Shown one piece after another: positions 34,570-45,579 of a DNA stretch of 64,000 nt. Made by a program: the position numbers and the translations under genes. A model generated the notes under the pieces. The model was not told the origin of the DNA, searched no databases, and saw nothing but the letters and a program-made list of their open reading frames with translations. This DNA comes from Pyxicephalus adspersus (taxonomy: Eukaryota > Chordata > Amphibia > Anura > Pyxicephalidae). How positions within the stretch are numbered: the stretch's first letter is position 1; each line of letters begins with the position of its first letter. The stretch covers positions 25,548,133 to 25,612,132 of the forward strand of contig NC_092859.1 in assembly GCF_032062135.1 (NCBI RefSeq), given 5' to 3'.

Positions 34570-34705
34570 TCTTAGATTGTAAGCCCCTTTGGGAATGGTC
34601 CTTCTCTTCTCCTGTGTCATTGTTTGTATCTGTCTGTCATTTGCAACCACTATTTATTGTACAGCGCTGCGCGATATGTTGGTGCTTTATAAATACAGTA
34701 TAATA
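34570..34705 (+). mobile_element. SINE 3'-half fragment leading into (TA)n
   Basis: TTAGATTGTAAGCCCCTTTG, CTCTTCTCCTGTGTCATTG, TGTACAGCGCTGCGCGATAT and GCTTTATAAATACAG identify the SINE. Its AATAATTATAAT tail runs directly into the dinucleotide tract. Confidence 0.88.
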
Positions 34706-34710
<5 letters not shown>

Positions 34711-34753
<43 letters not shown>

Positions 34754-34770
34754 TATATACTATATATTAT
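34711..34770. repeat. (TA)n microsatellite
   Basis: About 20 uninterrupted TA units to 34751, followed by TACTATATACTATATATTAT imperfections. Confidence 0.95.
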
Positions 34771-35158
34771 ACTGAAGTAGAATGAATGAGCACTATGCAG
34801 ACAGTGCTGACAGCACTGGAGAGAGAAGAATGAGCATAAGGCGCCTCACTGCATCCTCCCTATTAAAATACAATAGTGGTCAATGGCAGTTCGCTGTTTA
34901 GCAATCTGACTTGGTGGTTTACTAAACATCAGGGAACAATTGTACAGATGCTAAATGTTTGCCAACATTGAAAATCTGTTATCTGTACACTTAACTGCCT
35001 ATAGCACAGCACATATTTCTATACCCTACAGAAATGCTGTTACCAAAAAGGGAAGATAGGAGAATACCACTCACTCAAATTGGGAAATGTTTCATCTACA
35101 CTGCATTGTTCCATGAAAGGAAAATAAATATATAAAATAAAATATATACGATTACATA

Positions 35159-35159
<1 letters not shown>
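34771..35159. other. Unannotated stretch
   Basis: No recognised feature between the two TA tracts. Confidence 0.4.

Positions 35160-35192
<33 letters not shown>
35160..35192. repeat. (TA)n microsatellite
   Basis: About 16 uninterrupted TA units. Confidence 0.95.
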
Positions 35193-35194
<2 letters not shown>

Positions 35195-36574
35195 CTCAGC
35201 AAAGTAAAGATACCTCATTTCTGGTTTGATGGACTGTCACCATTGATCCCTGCACACTCCATGTCCTCCTCTTTTATCCACTTTGTGCGGTGTTAGTAGA
35301 ATGCAGAATCTGCATGCTATTGTGAGGGATGCGATGTGCAGTTTCAAGGCACAACTGTAAATGATAATCATTACTGAGGAAGGAAAAAGGAATGTGTGGG
35401 CAAAAGTTTTATGATCCTGGCATTCAGCTTTAAATTGGACCACTTACTTAGATTACAAATCTGCGTGAATAAATTCCTGACATTTCACAGTACAGCGTTC
35501 TGTTTTCAGAATAGCTTCAAATTTGAATCATATTCTTCCATAGTACATTTTATGTATCAAATTGCCATCACCCAGACTTTGTGGGTATTAACGTGAAATA
35601 GAAAAAGCCCAGACATTGTTACCTGCTGAGTTAAAACTTCAGCAACACGTGGTGAGTATTGTTTTTAGTGAGTCACCAACTCATAGATTTGCATTATGAT
35701 AAGTAGCTCTGAAAGCAGCACATATCTATTCATATACTTAAAATATTGCAAATAATTGTTAATACATGGACAGACATTGGTAAGATTCCTACCATCACAT
35801 TGACGGATTTTATTTATATAGCAGAAAATGGCTGTGAAATGTTACACAAGTGGAGAGTCGGTGTTGGTTGAGTGTTATCTTCATGGTGTACTCCACATGG
35901 AGTCCCAGGGATGAAGCACATTCCATTAGCTGGGATGGACTCTGTGGACTCCCATTTGTTTTGTCTTGCCCCATGCATTTCCCCCAGGGCAGAAGAGTAC
36001 AGCTGTCATCTTGTAACCAGATGTGCACCTTGTGTGAAGACATGCCCCGTAGTGTGTAATGCTACACTCATATCCTCTGCGGCAGGTGTGGGCGGTAAAG
36101 TCAGCAAGGAACAACAACTCCCAGCATGTCCCATCCCCTGGTGACAGTTGTGCTTCCTCAAGCAGTGTTGTCACAACTTCATAGGGGTCTCCCTTAAAGC
36201 TGAGCTACTGGCTGTTTTTTCTGCCAAATGATTGTTGTTTACTACCACTCACCACCCCAACCTGTGAATGGACAGTGAATGGAGCAGAAAGACTATGAGA
36301 TCATCTTTCTTCTACTCAGATATTTCCTGATATAAGTCAAATTCAATTCATTATACTATTTGCAAAAATCATACAATAATGTTTTAATACAATTGGTGCA
36401 ACATATTGGTGTCATTGGGGCTGCCCTTTATATTGAGGAACCCAGGAGAAGGACCAATATAAGCCTTTTCCTCTTTTTTATATAAATGCATGATTTGCAT
36501 ATAACGTCAGACTGTGATGGCTATGCATCTGCTGATCTTTTTGCTTTCTTTTTATACTGAAGGCCACCCATTTT
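35193..36574. other. Unannotated stretch
   Basis: Overlapping opposite-strand frames near 35810-36174 (up to 90 codons) are mutual shadows with no recognisable product. A TTAAAGCTGAGCTACTGGC word near 36195 hints at another family B scrap. Confidence 0.35.
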
Positions 36575-36800
36575 TTTATACATTTAGTTTTTTTTTGGTC
36601 GGTTTCATTCAAACTTGCTTTATACCCAAAACAATTTTTTTGCCATATCCAATTGGGGAGATCTCCTTTCACTTCCCGTCCTATGCTCAGAACAAGAAGA
36701 GGAAGAAAATTTCTCCAAAGTTGATACAAGTGTCCCTTCTAGAAGATGTCTCTTCTATTCCTGTTCTAGTGATAACTTTTCCTCACTTTTATTCTCAATA
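36575..36800. repeat. Interspersed repeat family B, copy 4 (tentative)
   Basis: TTGGGGAGATCTCCTTTCAC followed by TTCCCGTCCTATG, then AAATTTCTCC and GTTCTAGTGATAAC, match the fuller copy at 49480. A 96-codon frame across it (36514-36804) is treated as accidental. Confidence 0.55.
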
Positions 36801-36934
36801 TTAATGTTCCCCAGGACAAGCAGACAGAGTAAATAAATCTTCTTACTAATGAAAGAGAAATGGTTTATCTTTAAATACACTAATACATATTAATACATTT
36901 TCTGGTACCTTTTGCATTCCAAATTCTTTTTAAA

Positions 36935-36979
36935 TTTTTTTTTTTTTTTTTTTTTTAGAACTTTTTTTTTTTTTTTTTT
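36935..36979. repeat. Two poly-T tracts
   Basis: T22 at 36935-36956 and T18 at 36962-36979, separated by AGAAC and followed by AGAGCTT. This looks like duplication of a (T)n-AGARC unit. Confidence 0.9.
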
Positions 36980-37548
36980 AGAGCTTAGGAAACAATTCAA
37001 AGAAACAAACAATTATTTTGTGAGAGGTGGAAGCAAACTTTTCTTTGCACCGGTCACAATTCATAACAATTTGTTATGTCATTAGAGGTTTTCAATTACG
37101 TTGTTGAACCTGCTGTCCAATTTCTGTATAAGCTGCCACTTATAGTGCACGGATTAGCACTCCAAAGTTATAATGGACAGGGCATGTCAGGGCGGGGGAG
37201 AAAGGTGCCTTTTGTGTCACATAATAGACTGAATGAGATCAGGATTGCTCAGTTCATTCATATACTATTGATGCTGTCACACAGCCTGTGGAGCTGGGAA
37301 GTGTCACTCGGCGGGTGTGGACCTGTGTCAGGGTTACGATGGCAACCACTAAACATACACAGAAAATTCTACAAAGAAAGGTATCCATGAGCAAAACTAG
37401 CATGGCAGCATTCTTTTTCCAGCATCAACATTGAAAACATCATTCATGACTGAGATGTATACAGAAGGGGCCATGCGTTTTGGGGCTAACAAAAACCTAT
37501 AGGTCAAAAATTCATGAAAATATTGGTGTATCCATGGAAAATAAAGTC
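36980..37548. other. Unannotated stretch
   Basis: A 104-codon + strand frame (37076-37390) has no recognisable domain, no splice context and an ordinary start. I do not call it a gene. Confidence 0.35.
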
Positions 37549-38200
37549 CATAGTCCAGGACTGGTGTTGGTGTATTAATGTGCAGCTTCAGAGCTGCAAT
37601 CTTATTTGTAGGGTCTCGGGGAATGGAGTGCATGGTCAAACGGCCAGGGCCAGTGTTGATGCATCCATGTCCAACTTTTGAGCTGCAGTCTTATTTGTGG
37701 GTCCCATGGTGACTTCAGTCTACAGTCATATTGGCAGGATTGGTGTTAGTGCTGAAATCTTGTTTGTGGGATCTGGGGGAAGTCCATGGTCAAATGGCTA
37801 GAACCAGTGTTGGTTCATCTTTAAGCAGCTTTAGAGCTGCAATCTTATTTGTAGTGTCTAGAGGACTGGAGTCCATTGTCAAAAGACTAGAACCAGTGTT
37901 GGTTGATCTTTGAGCAGCTTTAAAACTGCAATCCTATTTGTGGGGTCCAGAGGATTGGAGTCCATGGTCAAATGACTAGAACCAGTGTCGGTGCATCCTT
38001 AAGCAGCTTTAGAGCTACAATCCTATTTGTCAGGTCTTGGGGACTGGAATCCATGGTCAAATGTCCAGAACCGGTGTTGTTGTATCTACCGGTATGTGCA
38101 GCTTTAGAGCTGCAATTCTATTTGTGGGGTCTGGGGGACTGAAGTCCATGGTCAAATGGCCAGGACTGGTTTTGGTCCACTGGCACAGGCAACTGGAACC
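37549..38200. repeat. Minisatellite, about seven copies of an 89-bp unit
   Basis: Units begin near 37549, 37630, 37720, 37787, 37874, 37962, 38051 and 38146 (partial). Each reads CATGGTCAAATG, a CCAG(A/G)ACC(A/G)GTGTTGGT word, GCAGCTTTAGAGCTGCAAT, then CTTATTTGTGGGGTC and GGGGACTGGAGTC. The third unit is shortened. AGCTTTAGAGCT gives each unit a small hairpin. Copies diverge by about a tenth or more by eye. Confidence 0.92.
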
Positions 38201-38445
38201 CATAGGTTTGTTACTATTCTTTGAGGTCAGGGGCTGATACAAATGTACAGTCTTAAATGCTGTGTAATTCTACAAGTTAGACATGCTACACGTCTTGCCT
38301 AATTCATAATTGAATCTCTTACCTATACAGAATACTCCCTCAACTACTGGCAAGTTATTCTCCAACCCCCTTTTCTTTGCGTTGGACCAGTTCATGAACC
38401 TACCACCTTACCTTTGGACATTCTTATTTCACAAACGTCATAATA
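38201..38445. other. Unannotated stretch
   Basis: No recognised feature between the minisatellite and the next motif copy. Confidence 0.4.
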
Positions 38446-38482
38446 CCCCTGAGGAAGCCTACATGTGGGCGAAACACGTTGG
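38446..38482 (+). repeat. CTGA...GAAACACGT motif, copy C
   Basis: CCCCTGAGGAAGCCTA, CATG loop, TGGGCGAAACACGTTGG. The GCCTA/TGGGC words can form a five-pair stem ahead of GAAAC. Confidence 0.65.
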
Positions 38483-39408
38483 TTAATAACACTAAACGAT
38501 TGCAATCATCAAATTTGGGTACTTTTCTTATAGACTTGTTGATCAGGCTTTCAGCTGTCTAGTGCCACCATACAGCCTCAACTATTTTGCATTTCAAAAT
38601 TTTCTTCTGACTGAAAAATTCTTAGTAAATACATTACATAAATAAATTTATTTGCATGTCTAAAAAAACCCTCTGTTCTCTCATTTTTCTCTAATACTAT
38701 ATATGTTCAGGGTTGGCATGACGCATATATGCATTGTATTACATATGTGAAGGGCTCCTACTGTTTTACTATTACATATTTTAATACTGCAAATTGGCAT
38801 CACAAATAAACTAGAAGGCAACCACTTGAAGAGTAATTAGATCTAATGTTTCTCCAAAAACTTAAGTTTCATACACACGTCACATGATTGTCTCGCAACA
38901 TAAAGTCTTTTCTGACATGTAAACACAATATAATTCACATTTTACGTTACTTAAATTTTTCCATTGACAAAGCTTTGAAAATCTTTAAAAACGTGTCTTT
39001 AGGCAACACATAAAAATGCACTTCAGTGATCCAGAACTAACCATTGATTATGGGCCTTAAATCTTTGTTGTCGTGTTTTATATATGTATTAAGTATTTTT
39101 TAAGGTTCCCCTTTTTTTTTTACAAACCCCTTTTGTTATAACATAAAAAATAAATCCCTTTTATTTTTTTATTTTTTTTGATACTATTGTGCAGGTGACA
39201 GGTTCTCCTTATGGAAACTTAAGGGAAATCATTACGACCCCTTATGTTCCCTTGCACATTTTGCTGACAAATTGAGTACTGATTCAGTATTTGTTTTGCT
39301 GGCTTGCCCGCCAGCAGCCAGAAATTGACCGCCATGAACCTTGCAGAATTTAGACCGGAGCACTTCATATATATATTATTCATATATTTTTCATATATTA
39401 TTGGTGTC
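38483..39408. other. Unannotated stretch with T-rich patches
   Basis: T-rich runs near 39110-39180. Downstream words (CATTACGACCCCTTATG, GCCCGCCAGCAGCC) look like a more conserved repeat segment, but no family or termini are assigned. Confidence 0.35.
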
Positions 39409-39735
39409 TAGGGTTGAGCAAGCGAATTTGGTCTCGCAGCGAATTGAGCCGCTCTTGTTGCAGAAGGTCCACTTTCCTGGAGTGTTTTAGTGGTTTATTT
39501 AGCTGTTTTGCTGGGGTTGCCAAGGCCGTGGGAGCAGACTTGGTAAGGTGTCATTTACCTGTAAGAGCAGGAGACAGTAAACTTGTTTTGCCAGGTCTGT
39601 ACCACACAGGGCACATCCTGAGCAGGGGAGGTCTGCTTCAAATCATCAAAGATAATCTCCTAATCCCAGGATCAAAGGCTGTGACTCTGAGTCACTCAGT
39701 GTGTTCTCCAGGCATCAGCAGCAACATTCACAGGT
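39409..39735. mobile_element. Possible element with TAGGGTTGAGCAAGCGAA terminus
   Basis: The start matches the terminus at 14163 and is followed by CGAATTTGGTCTCGCAGCG. A 107-codon frame (39414-39737) is open across it and ends next to CACAGGTAGC, but its translation has no known domain. No right terminus was found. Confidence 0.35.
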
Positions 39736-40180
39736 AGCTGGAAAAAGATTAGGGAGAAGAAAGACAAGCAGGTTTATTGTGACACTACATATGATTCTGA
39801 CAAAGTGCTTACAATTTAGAAACCAAACAAATCCCATTATGACTTCTGAAAATAGGACCCCTTAAAAGTTCAACTTCAATTTATTGAAAAATATAATTCC
39901 CAGCATTTTATTTATTTGATTATATCCTCTACAAAATTACAGTTCTGAGGTCCAACACTGGTCTACTTCGAAGGTGAAGACACACACTAGACGTTCATAG
40001 CTGCCTCTCATAGTTAATGTGGATCTATGTGTTGGTGCACATAAAAAAGGACAAGGCTGTCTCCATGTAAACCTGCGCTGTTTATGCATTGCTTTTTATA
40101 TTCCCTATAGTCAGAAGCCATATTGCTTAAGGAGTTAGGGGCCACATTTATTGGATGTGTCATAAAGTGACATTGTAGAC

Positions 40181-40444
40181 CAGTGTTATCCATCCAGGGT
40201 TCCTCCAGAGGTTGCTATAGATTCTTTGTGCAATGAGCAATTTGTACCTCTCAGGTCAGTTTAAGTGACACCAATGATCTTTTGATGATGGCCAGTAATA
40301 TAAGAGGCATTCTTCCCACTGATCACCACACTAAGATATAATATACTGTAGGCTGTGGATATCCTAATGATACAAAGAGTTCTCCGAAGACAGAAACGTT
40401 TTTTTTCAAGGGTTCCCCGATGTTTAAAAGGTTGAGAAAAGTTA
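40181..40444. mobile_element. hAT non-autonomous element, copy 2 (264 bp)
   Basis: Starts CAGTGTTATCCATCCAGGG; the right end GGTTGAGAAAAGTTA is the decayed complement. The interior GAGGTTGCTATAGATTCTTT, GGCATTCTTCCCACTGATC and CAAGGGTTCCCCGATG follow the 6079 copy. Flanks TTGTAGAC (40173-40180) and GTGTAGAT (40445-40452) agree at six of eight positions, a decayed 8-bp duplication. Both flanks are minisatellite sequence, so the element landed inside the array. Confidence 0.82.
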
Positions 40445-40565
40445 GTGTAGATGGACCACACTTATCAGAGGTGCTATGATGTGGAAATGTGGAGGGACCA
40501 CACTTATAGAAGGTGTCATGACATGCCAGTGTGGAGGGACCCCACTTATCAGATATTGTATGGCA

Positions 40566-41055
40566 TGGGGGGTGGTGCCTGTCTGTATGTGAGAAGTGAT
40601 CTAAAAGTGAATGTGAAAGAAGAAATTGCAGAGGGAACAAAATGATGAGGTTAAGCCTTTATGGGTGGAGTTGAATGTGGGGTTGAATAACCCACCATTA
40701 ATTTTGGAGTCTGCTATAGGCCCCCCAGTGCTAAGGAAGAAATAGAAAATCAAGTACTAGCACAGATAGAAAAAGCAGCAAAAAGTGGAAGTGTTTTAAT
40801 CATGGGAGATTTCAACTACCCTAACATTGACTGGAGTAATGGCACTACAGGAACAGCAAAAGGGAGGAAATTTGTTAATTTAATACAAGATAATTTTATG
40901 GTACCGTTTATAGAATCCCCAACTAGAAATGATACTCTGCTGGACCTAGTTCTTTCTACGCAGAGCAATGCAGAGTTTATAACAAATGTACAAATAAAAG
41001 ATATTCTGGTTAGAAGTGACCGTAATATGATTTTATTTAGTGTAAGCTGTAAATA
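40566..41055 (+). pseudogene. CR1 endonuclease C-terminal part
   Basis: The readable order is GGGACLYVRSDLKV, an early stop near 40643, GVCYRPPSAKEEIENQ, then MGDFNYPNIDW (the GDFN catalytic box) and LLDLVLST. The final SDH box reads VRSDRNMILF, with the catalytic His replaced by Arg. The N-terminal half of the apurinic/apyrimidinic-type endonuclease is missing because of 5' truncation. Confidence 0.88.
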
Positions 41056-41109
41056 GGAAGCAAAAACAGGAAAGATAAAAACATTTAATAAAAGAGAGCA
41101 AATTTTCCA

Positions 41110-42930
41110 TTATTAAGGGCGGCTCTCTGTGACTTGGACTGGGAGACAATATTGTCCTTAAAGAACACAGAACAGAAATGGGAATGTTTCAAGTTTGTTC
41201 TACAAAAGCAAACTGAAAAATATATTCCAATGGGTAATAAGTTTAAGAGGCTAAAATTAAAACCTATGTGGGCTACAGCTAATGTTAAAAAAGTCATAAG
41301 GAACAAGAAAAGGGCATTCCAAAAATATAAAAAGGAAGGATCACCTTCATCATTTGAAACCTATAAAGAATATAACAAAAGATGTAAAAAGGAGGTAAAA
41401 TGTGCAAAACTTCAAAATGAAAGACAGATTGCAAAGGAAAGTAAGGCAAATCCCCCAAAATTTTTCAAATATATTAATAGCAAAAAGTTCAGATCTGAGC
41501 ATGTAGGCCCCTTAAAGGATGTCGCTAGGTTGGTAACTTGGGATAAAGACAAAGGCAGATTTACTAAACACTTTTTTTTTTAGCTCTGTGTACATGAAGG
41601 AAAATGGCAGAGCTCAAGTCCAAAATCATAATAGCAATGTCACTGCCTTAAATGAGTCACAATGGCTCAGAATTGATATTATTCAGAAACAGCTGGGAAA
41701 AATTAAGGTTGACAAAACACCAGGACCTAATGGATCACATCCACGTGTCCTCAAGGAGCTGAGCTCAGTTATTTCAAAGCCATTATTTCTAATTTTTAAA
41801 GACTCCTTAGTTACTGGCAAGGTGCCGATGGATTGCCATAGAGCCAATGTGGTTCCTATCTTCAAAAAGGGAGCAAAGTCATTACCAGGTAACTACAGAC
41901 GCGTTAGTTTAACGTCCATAGTTGGAAAGGTCTTAGAGAGTTTGATAAAAAGCCACATAGAGGAGTTTATGCTAGAAAATAATATTATAAGTGATAGTCA
42001 GCATGGCTTCAAGAAAGACTGAAGTTGTCAAATAAATTTACTCCCTTTTTTATGAGGAAGTAGATAAACAGGTAGACAGTGGAATATCAGTTGATATAGC
42101 TTACTTGGACTTTGCTAAAGCATTTGACACTGTACCCCACAGACGGTTAATATGCAAGTCAGGGTCGATAGGTTTAGAAAAGTCAATCTGTAAATGGAGA
42201 ACTGGTTTAAAGATCGCATCCAGAGAGTTGTAATTAATGATTCATACTCTGAATGGTCTAAGGTTATTAGTGGTGTACCCCAGTGTTCAGTGTTGGGACC
42301 TTTACTGTTTAACATCTTTATAAATGATATAGAGTTTGGGATTAAAAGTACCATTTCTGTGTTTGCAGATGACACCAAACTATGTAATGGAATTAAGTCC
42401 ATACAGGATGTCTATAATCTACAAGTAGACCTGGATGTAATGTTTGATTGGCAGCCAAGTGGCAAATGACAGTTAATATAGATAAATGTAAAATTATGCA
42501 CTTGGGAGGTAACAACATACATGCTTCATACTGTCTATGGGGAATACATTTGGGGGAGTCAGAAATGGAAAATGATCTGGGGGTTCTGGTAGATCATAGA
42601 CTTAATAATAGCATGCAATGCCAAGCTGCAATATCTAAAGCTAGTAAAGTACTTTCTTGTATTAAAAGAGGAATAGACTGCAGAGATGGAGACATTATCC
42701 TGCCCCTGTACAAAGCAATGGTCAGACCACATCTGGAATATACAGTCCAGTTTTGGGCACCAGTTCACAAAAAGGACATTGTGGAATTGGAGAGAGTGCA
42801 GAGAAGGGCAACTAAACTAATAAGAGGAATGGAGGCGCTCAGCTATGAGGAGAGATTAGCTGAACTGAATCTATTCTCCCTTGAGAAGAGACGTATAGGG
42901 GGATATGATCACCCTGTATAAATATATAAA
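41110..42930 (+). pseudogene. CR1 linker and reverse transcriptase
   Basis: A Lys-rich linker (41134-41580) leads to the reverse transcriptase: KTPGPNGSHPRVLKEL near 41715, VVPIFKKGAKSLPGNYRRVS near 41850, SLTSIVGKVLESL, then DIAYLDFAKAFDTVPH at 42093 in another frame, GVPQCSVLGPLLFNIFIND near 42270, and FADDTKLCNG near 42360 with both catalytic Asp residues intact. Thumb-region words (HLEYTVQFWAPVHKKDI, VQRRATKLI) follow near 42730-42830. Frames alternate repeatedly, consistent with neutral decay after insertion. Confidence 0.92.
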
Positions 42931-43475
42931 CGGTCCTTATAGAGAACTCTTCCCCATTATTCACTTTGAGATCATTACAAAGGACAAGAGAGATCCGGAT
43001 AAGGAAGGGATTCTTCACTGTAAGGTCTGTGAAAATGTAATGGTTGAACTTGATGGACTTATGTCTTTTTTCAACCTAACTTACTATGTAACTATATGGC
43101 AACATAGAGGGACCATGCTTATCCAAGGTGTTATATCTTAGTAATGTGGAGGGATCCCCACTTAGAAGTGCCATGATGTAGCAATGTGGAAGGACCCCAC
43201 TTCTCAGAGGTGCTATAATGTAAAGGAACCCTACTTACAAGAAGTGCCATAATGTTGCAATGTGGAGGGACCCCACTTATCAGAGGTGCCATGATGTGCC
43301 AATGTTCATGGACCCCACTTATCAGATATTGTAGGACATAGAAACATAGATGCCCATGCGTATCCAAAGTGTTATATCTCAGTAATGTGGATGGACCAGT
43401 CTTGACACAGTCAGGCAGTGTAGAGTGACCACACTTACTAGAGATGTAATGGTGTGTCCCCGAAATGAATTGTAA

Positions 43476-44699
43476 ATAAATGCAAAGAAATCTGTGTTTT
43501 TCAAATCACTTGTCGAAGCAGCTTTGTTTAATAAAGGACCTTTGTTTGTACTGCTTTGTATATTGCCCTGCTCACGTGCACATTATCTTTTGGTTGGTTT
43601 CAAATCAGGCGGTCGTCATTCCTTTAGGCTGACAGACAACCAGAATCATTCAACCTACTTCCAATGCGCCCAGGGTGTTGAGGACATTCCCCCAGGGAGT
43701 ACATGAAATTTTGTTAAGGTATAATCTATAGTTATCAATCACTGTTGTCCGTGTAGTTCTTTTATGTTTTCAGATATGTCTGATACAGATCAATCTCTGG
43801 CCTTGTGTCTTGCTACAAAGTTACAATGAACCTTCTGCCCCTAGCACACTGGTCTCATCATCTCAGCCTTGACAAAATCTATGGTATGGAGCCCATGGCT
43901 GGCTGTATAATGATGATGGACTTTTTCTGAAATACTGTTTTTGTATACTGTGACATGTCAGAGATTCATTATGGCAGATTTGTAAAGGAACTCCATGCCT
44001 AACTGTCCGTTACAAATGGAATGTCGCTTTAAGAATGGCCATGGCACCTGTTGTATGGGCAATGTTGGCATTCATGTATACGATATGTCACCACAGTTGG
44101 CTCCAGTAACATTGTGTGTGTGTGTTCTGTTTCTATAAGGGTGGCGTTACAAGTGAAGTAGTAACTTGCACTAATTTAGGATGTTTCATATCCTGCCAAG
44201 GGGAAACTGACAGGATGCAAGAGACATTATGTTCTGTGTTGGTCTGTGTCACACACCAGCCCATCTCATAGAATCCTGGTCCTGGTGACAATTTACAATG
44301 TTGCCCACTCAGGCACTTTAACTCCTGACAAGTACAAGATTGTCTAAACCTCCTGCACTTTGATGTTTAAGCTCACCTGCGATAAAAATCCAGAGGCTAA
44401 CAAAACAATTTAATGAGTTTGTGACATTGCGGTTGCTCAGAGTGATCATGTTTGTAGAAATCTGCTGTCTGAGTCACTGGGATGTGCACTGGCAGGGACC
44501 CAGCAACAAAGTTTAATGTGTTCCCACCCTGGAGCGACACATGAAACCAGAGAGGTGAGTGCCAGTTGTGTGTAGGAAACACTGATCTAAGATGTTCTGT
44601 ACACACCTTTGGGGATCCCCTCCCATGACCCATGGAATCCCCCTATCCGCCACAGGGATCTTTTATGTTTTTTTCAATTTCATTTGGCATCTTATGGGT
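43476..44699. other. Unannotated stretch
   Basis: Frames up to 78 codons with no recognisable product, and a short (GT)n run near 44115. No repeat family is assigned. Confidence 0.4.
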
Positions 44700-44880
44700 C
44701 CCTGGAGGCCTCTCAGCTCCAGCTAAAATTTTTATAAATATATTGGATGGTGAGAGGAAAGCCTATCCCCAGCCAATATTTACCACATGGTAAAACGGGG
44801 AAGAGTAAAATTTCTGTCAGTGGTTTAGTTCTGTCTGTGACCCCATTTCAGAAGATTTTTCGGAAGATAAAACTTATAGT
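44700..44880. repeat. Interspersed repeat family B, copy 5 (tentative)
   Basis: TCAGCTCCAGCTAAAATTTT, then AAAACGGGGAAGAGTAAAAT and TCTGTCAGTGG, then GACCCCATTTCAG follow the family's left-end order. Confidence 0.45.
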
Positions 44881-45579
44881 GTTATATCTTTAACATAAAG
44901 AGCATCCTGTTAGAGATATCTGTATGGGATCATTGTTGTTGCACGTCCATAAACTTTTAACAAATCCACTTTGTAAAGTCTGTTTTGTTAAGACAATTAT
45001 GTTCTGCACCCCTGGGGCCACAAATGTTTTTCTCTAATAACTCTTTTGAAGTTCCTGTAAAATAGATTGTTAACACAGAAAAATAATGTAAGGCTGCAGA
45101 TTATAACAGATTTGCAAGGAATAAAAACACAGGTAATTGCAATGATTGGAGGAGAAGAGGGTGGAACACTGATGATGCTTTGGATTTGTAAAGTAGGTTA
45201 AAATCAAAGGGACAAGATCATCATTGTATAATAAAAGTTGAGGTCAAAGAATATGGTTCTATGGTTTTCAATTATGGACCAATGATGAGATATTGTTACG
45301 TTGACCCACACCTATGACCAACACATAAAATGAGAGGTGCTGTTGTCACGTTGATGGTCCCCCCCTTACTACCACCAATCGGTTCTCCCCTTTGCATGTC
45401 CAGCCTGTTAACTAAGCTTGCACATTAAAGCTTCTAGTCAATCATCACTGGAAATTGAGAAAAGGTGGAGTGGCCATGAACATGTCTGTTTTTTTATTTT
45501 TATTTACGCGAGGACCATTTAATCCAATCCTACCAGGGCTATGGTGCAGCAAAAGTGAAATCCTGGAAATTAGTGATTT
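44881..45579. other. Unannotated stretch
   Basis: Nothing recognised. Confidence 0.4.

Larger units (their letters stand above)
40566..43094 (+). mobile_element. CR1-clade LINE, 5'-truncated (2.5 kb)
   Basis: A non-LTR retrotransposon covering the end of the endonuclease, the linker, the whole reverse transcriptase region and the 3' end. The last bases (TTACTATGTAACTATA) show the short tandem 3' tail expected of this group, with no poly-A. The flanking TATGGCA at 40559-40565 and 43095-43101 is a plausible 7-bp target duplication. At least five frame changes and several stops make it non-functional. Clade assignment rests on the GVCYRPPS, KTPGPNG..PRVLKEL and YLDFAKAFDTVPH wording. Confidence 0.92.
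40120..43475. repeat. Minisatellite with a 237-bp higher-order period, interrupted twice
   Basis: Related words GGGACC(A/C)CACTTATCAGAGG, TGCCATGATGT and CAATGTGGAGGGACC recur through 40130-40180, 40445-40565 and 43095-43475. The phrase CAGATATTGTA occurs at 40550 and 43323; subtracting the CR1 insertion and its duplicated 7 bp leaves 237 bp between them. The basic unit is about 40-45 bp. The array is broken by the hAT copy at 40181-40444 and the CR1 LINE at 40566-43094. Confidence 0.85.

Noticed and set aside
37076..37390. 104-codon frame as a possible small gene
   Set aside because: No homology I recognise, no splice or polyadenylation context, and the length is expected by chance in 64 kb.
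37549..38200. CRISPR-like regular repeats
   Set aside because: Units are contiguous diverged minisatellite copies without unique spacers, and the genome context is vertebrate.
31567..38482. Functional hammerhead ribozymes
   Set aside because: The core word order is similar, but the 10.1-11.1 pair is not formed without a bulge, copy B has UUGA in place of CUGA, and no stem III partner is found; kept only as a motif finding.
39414..39737. 107-codon frame ending near a splice-donor-like CAGGTAGC
   Set aside because: It begins inside a repeat-like terminus, has no recognisable domain and no partner exon.
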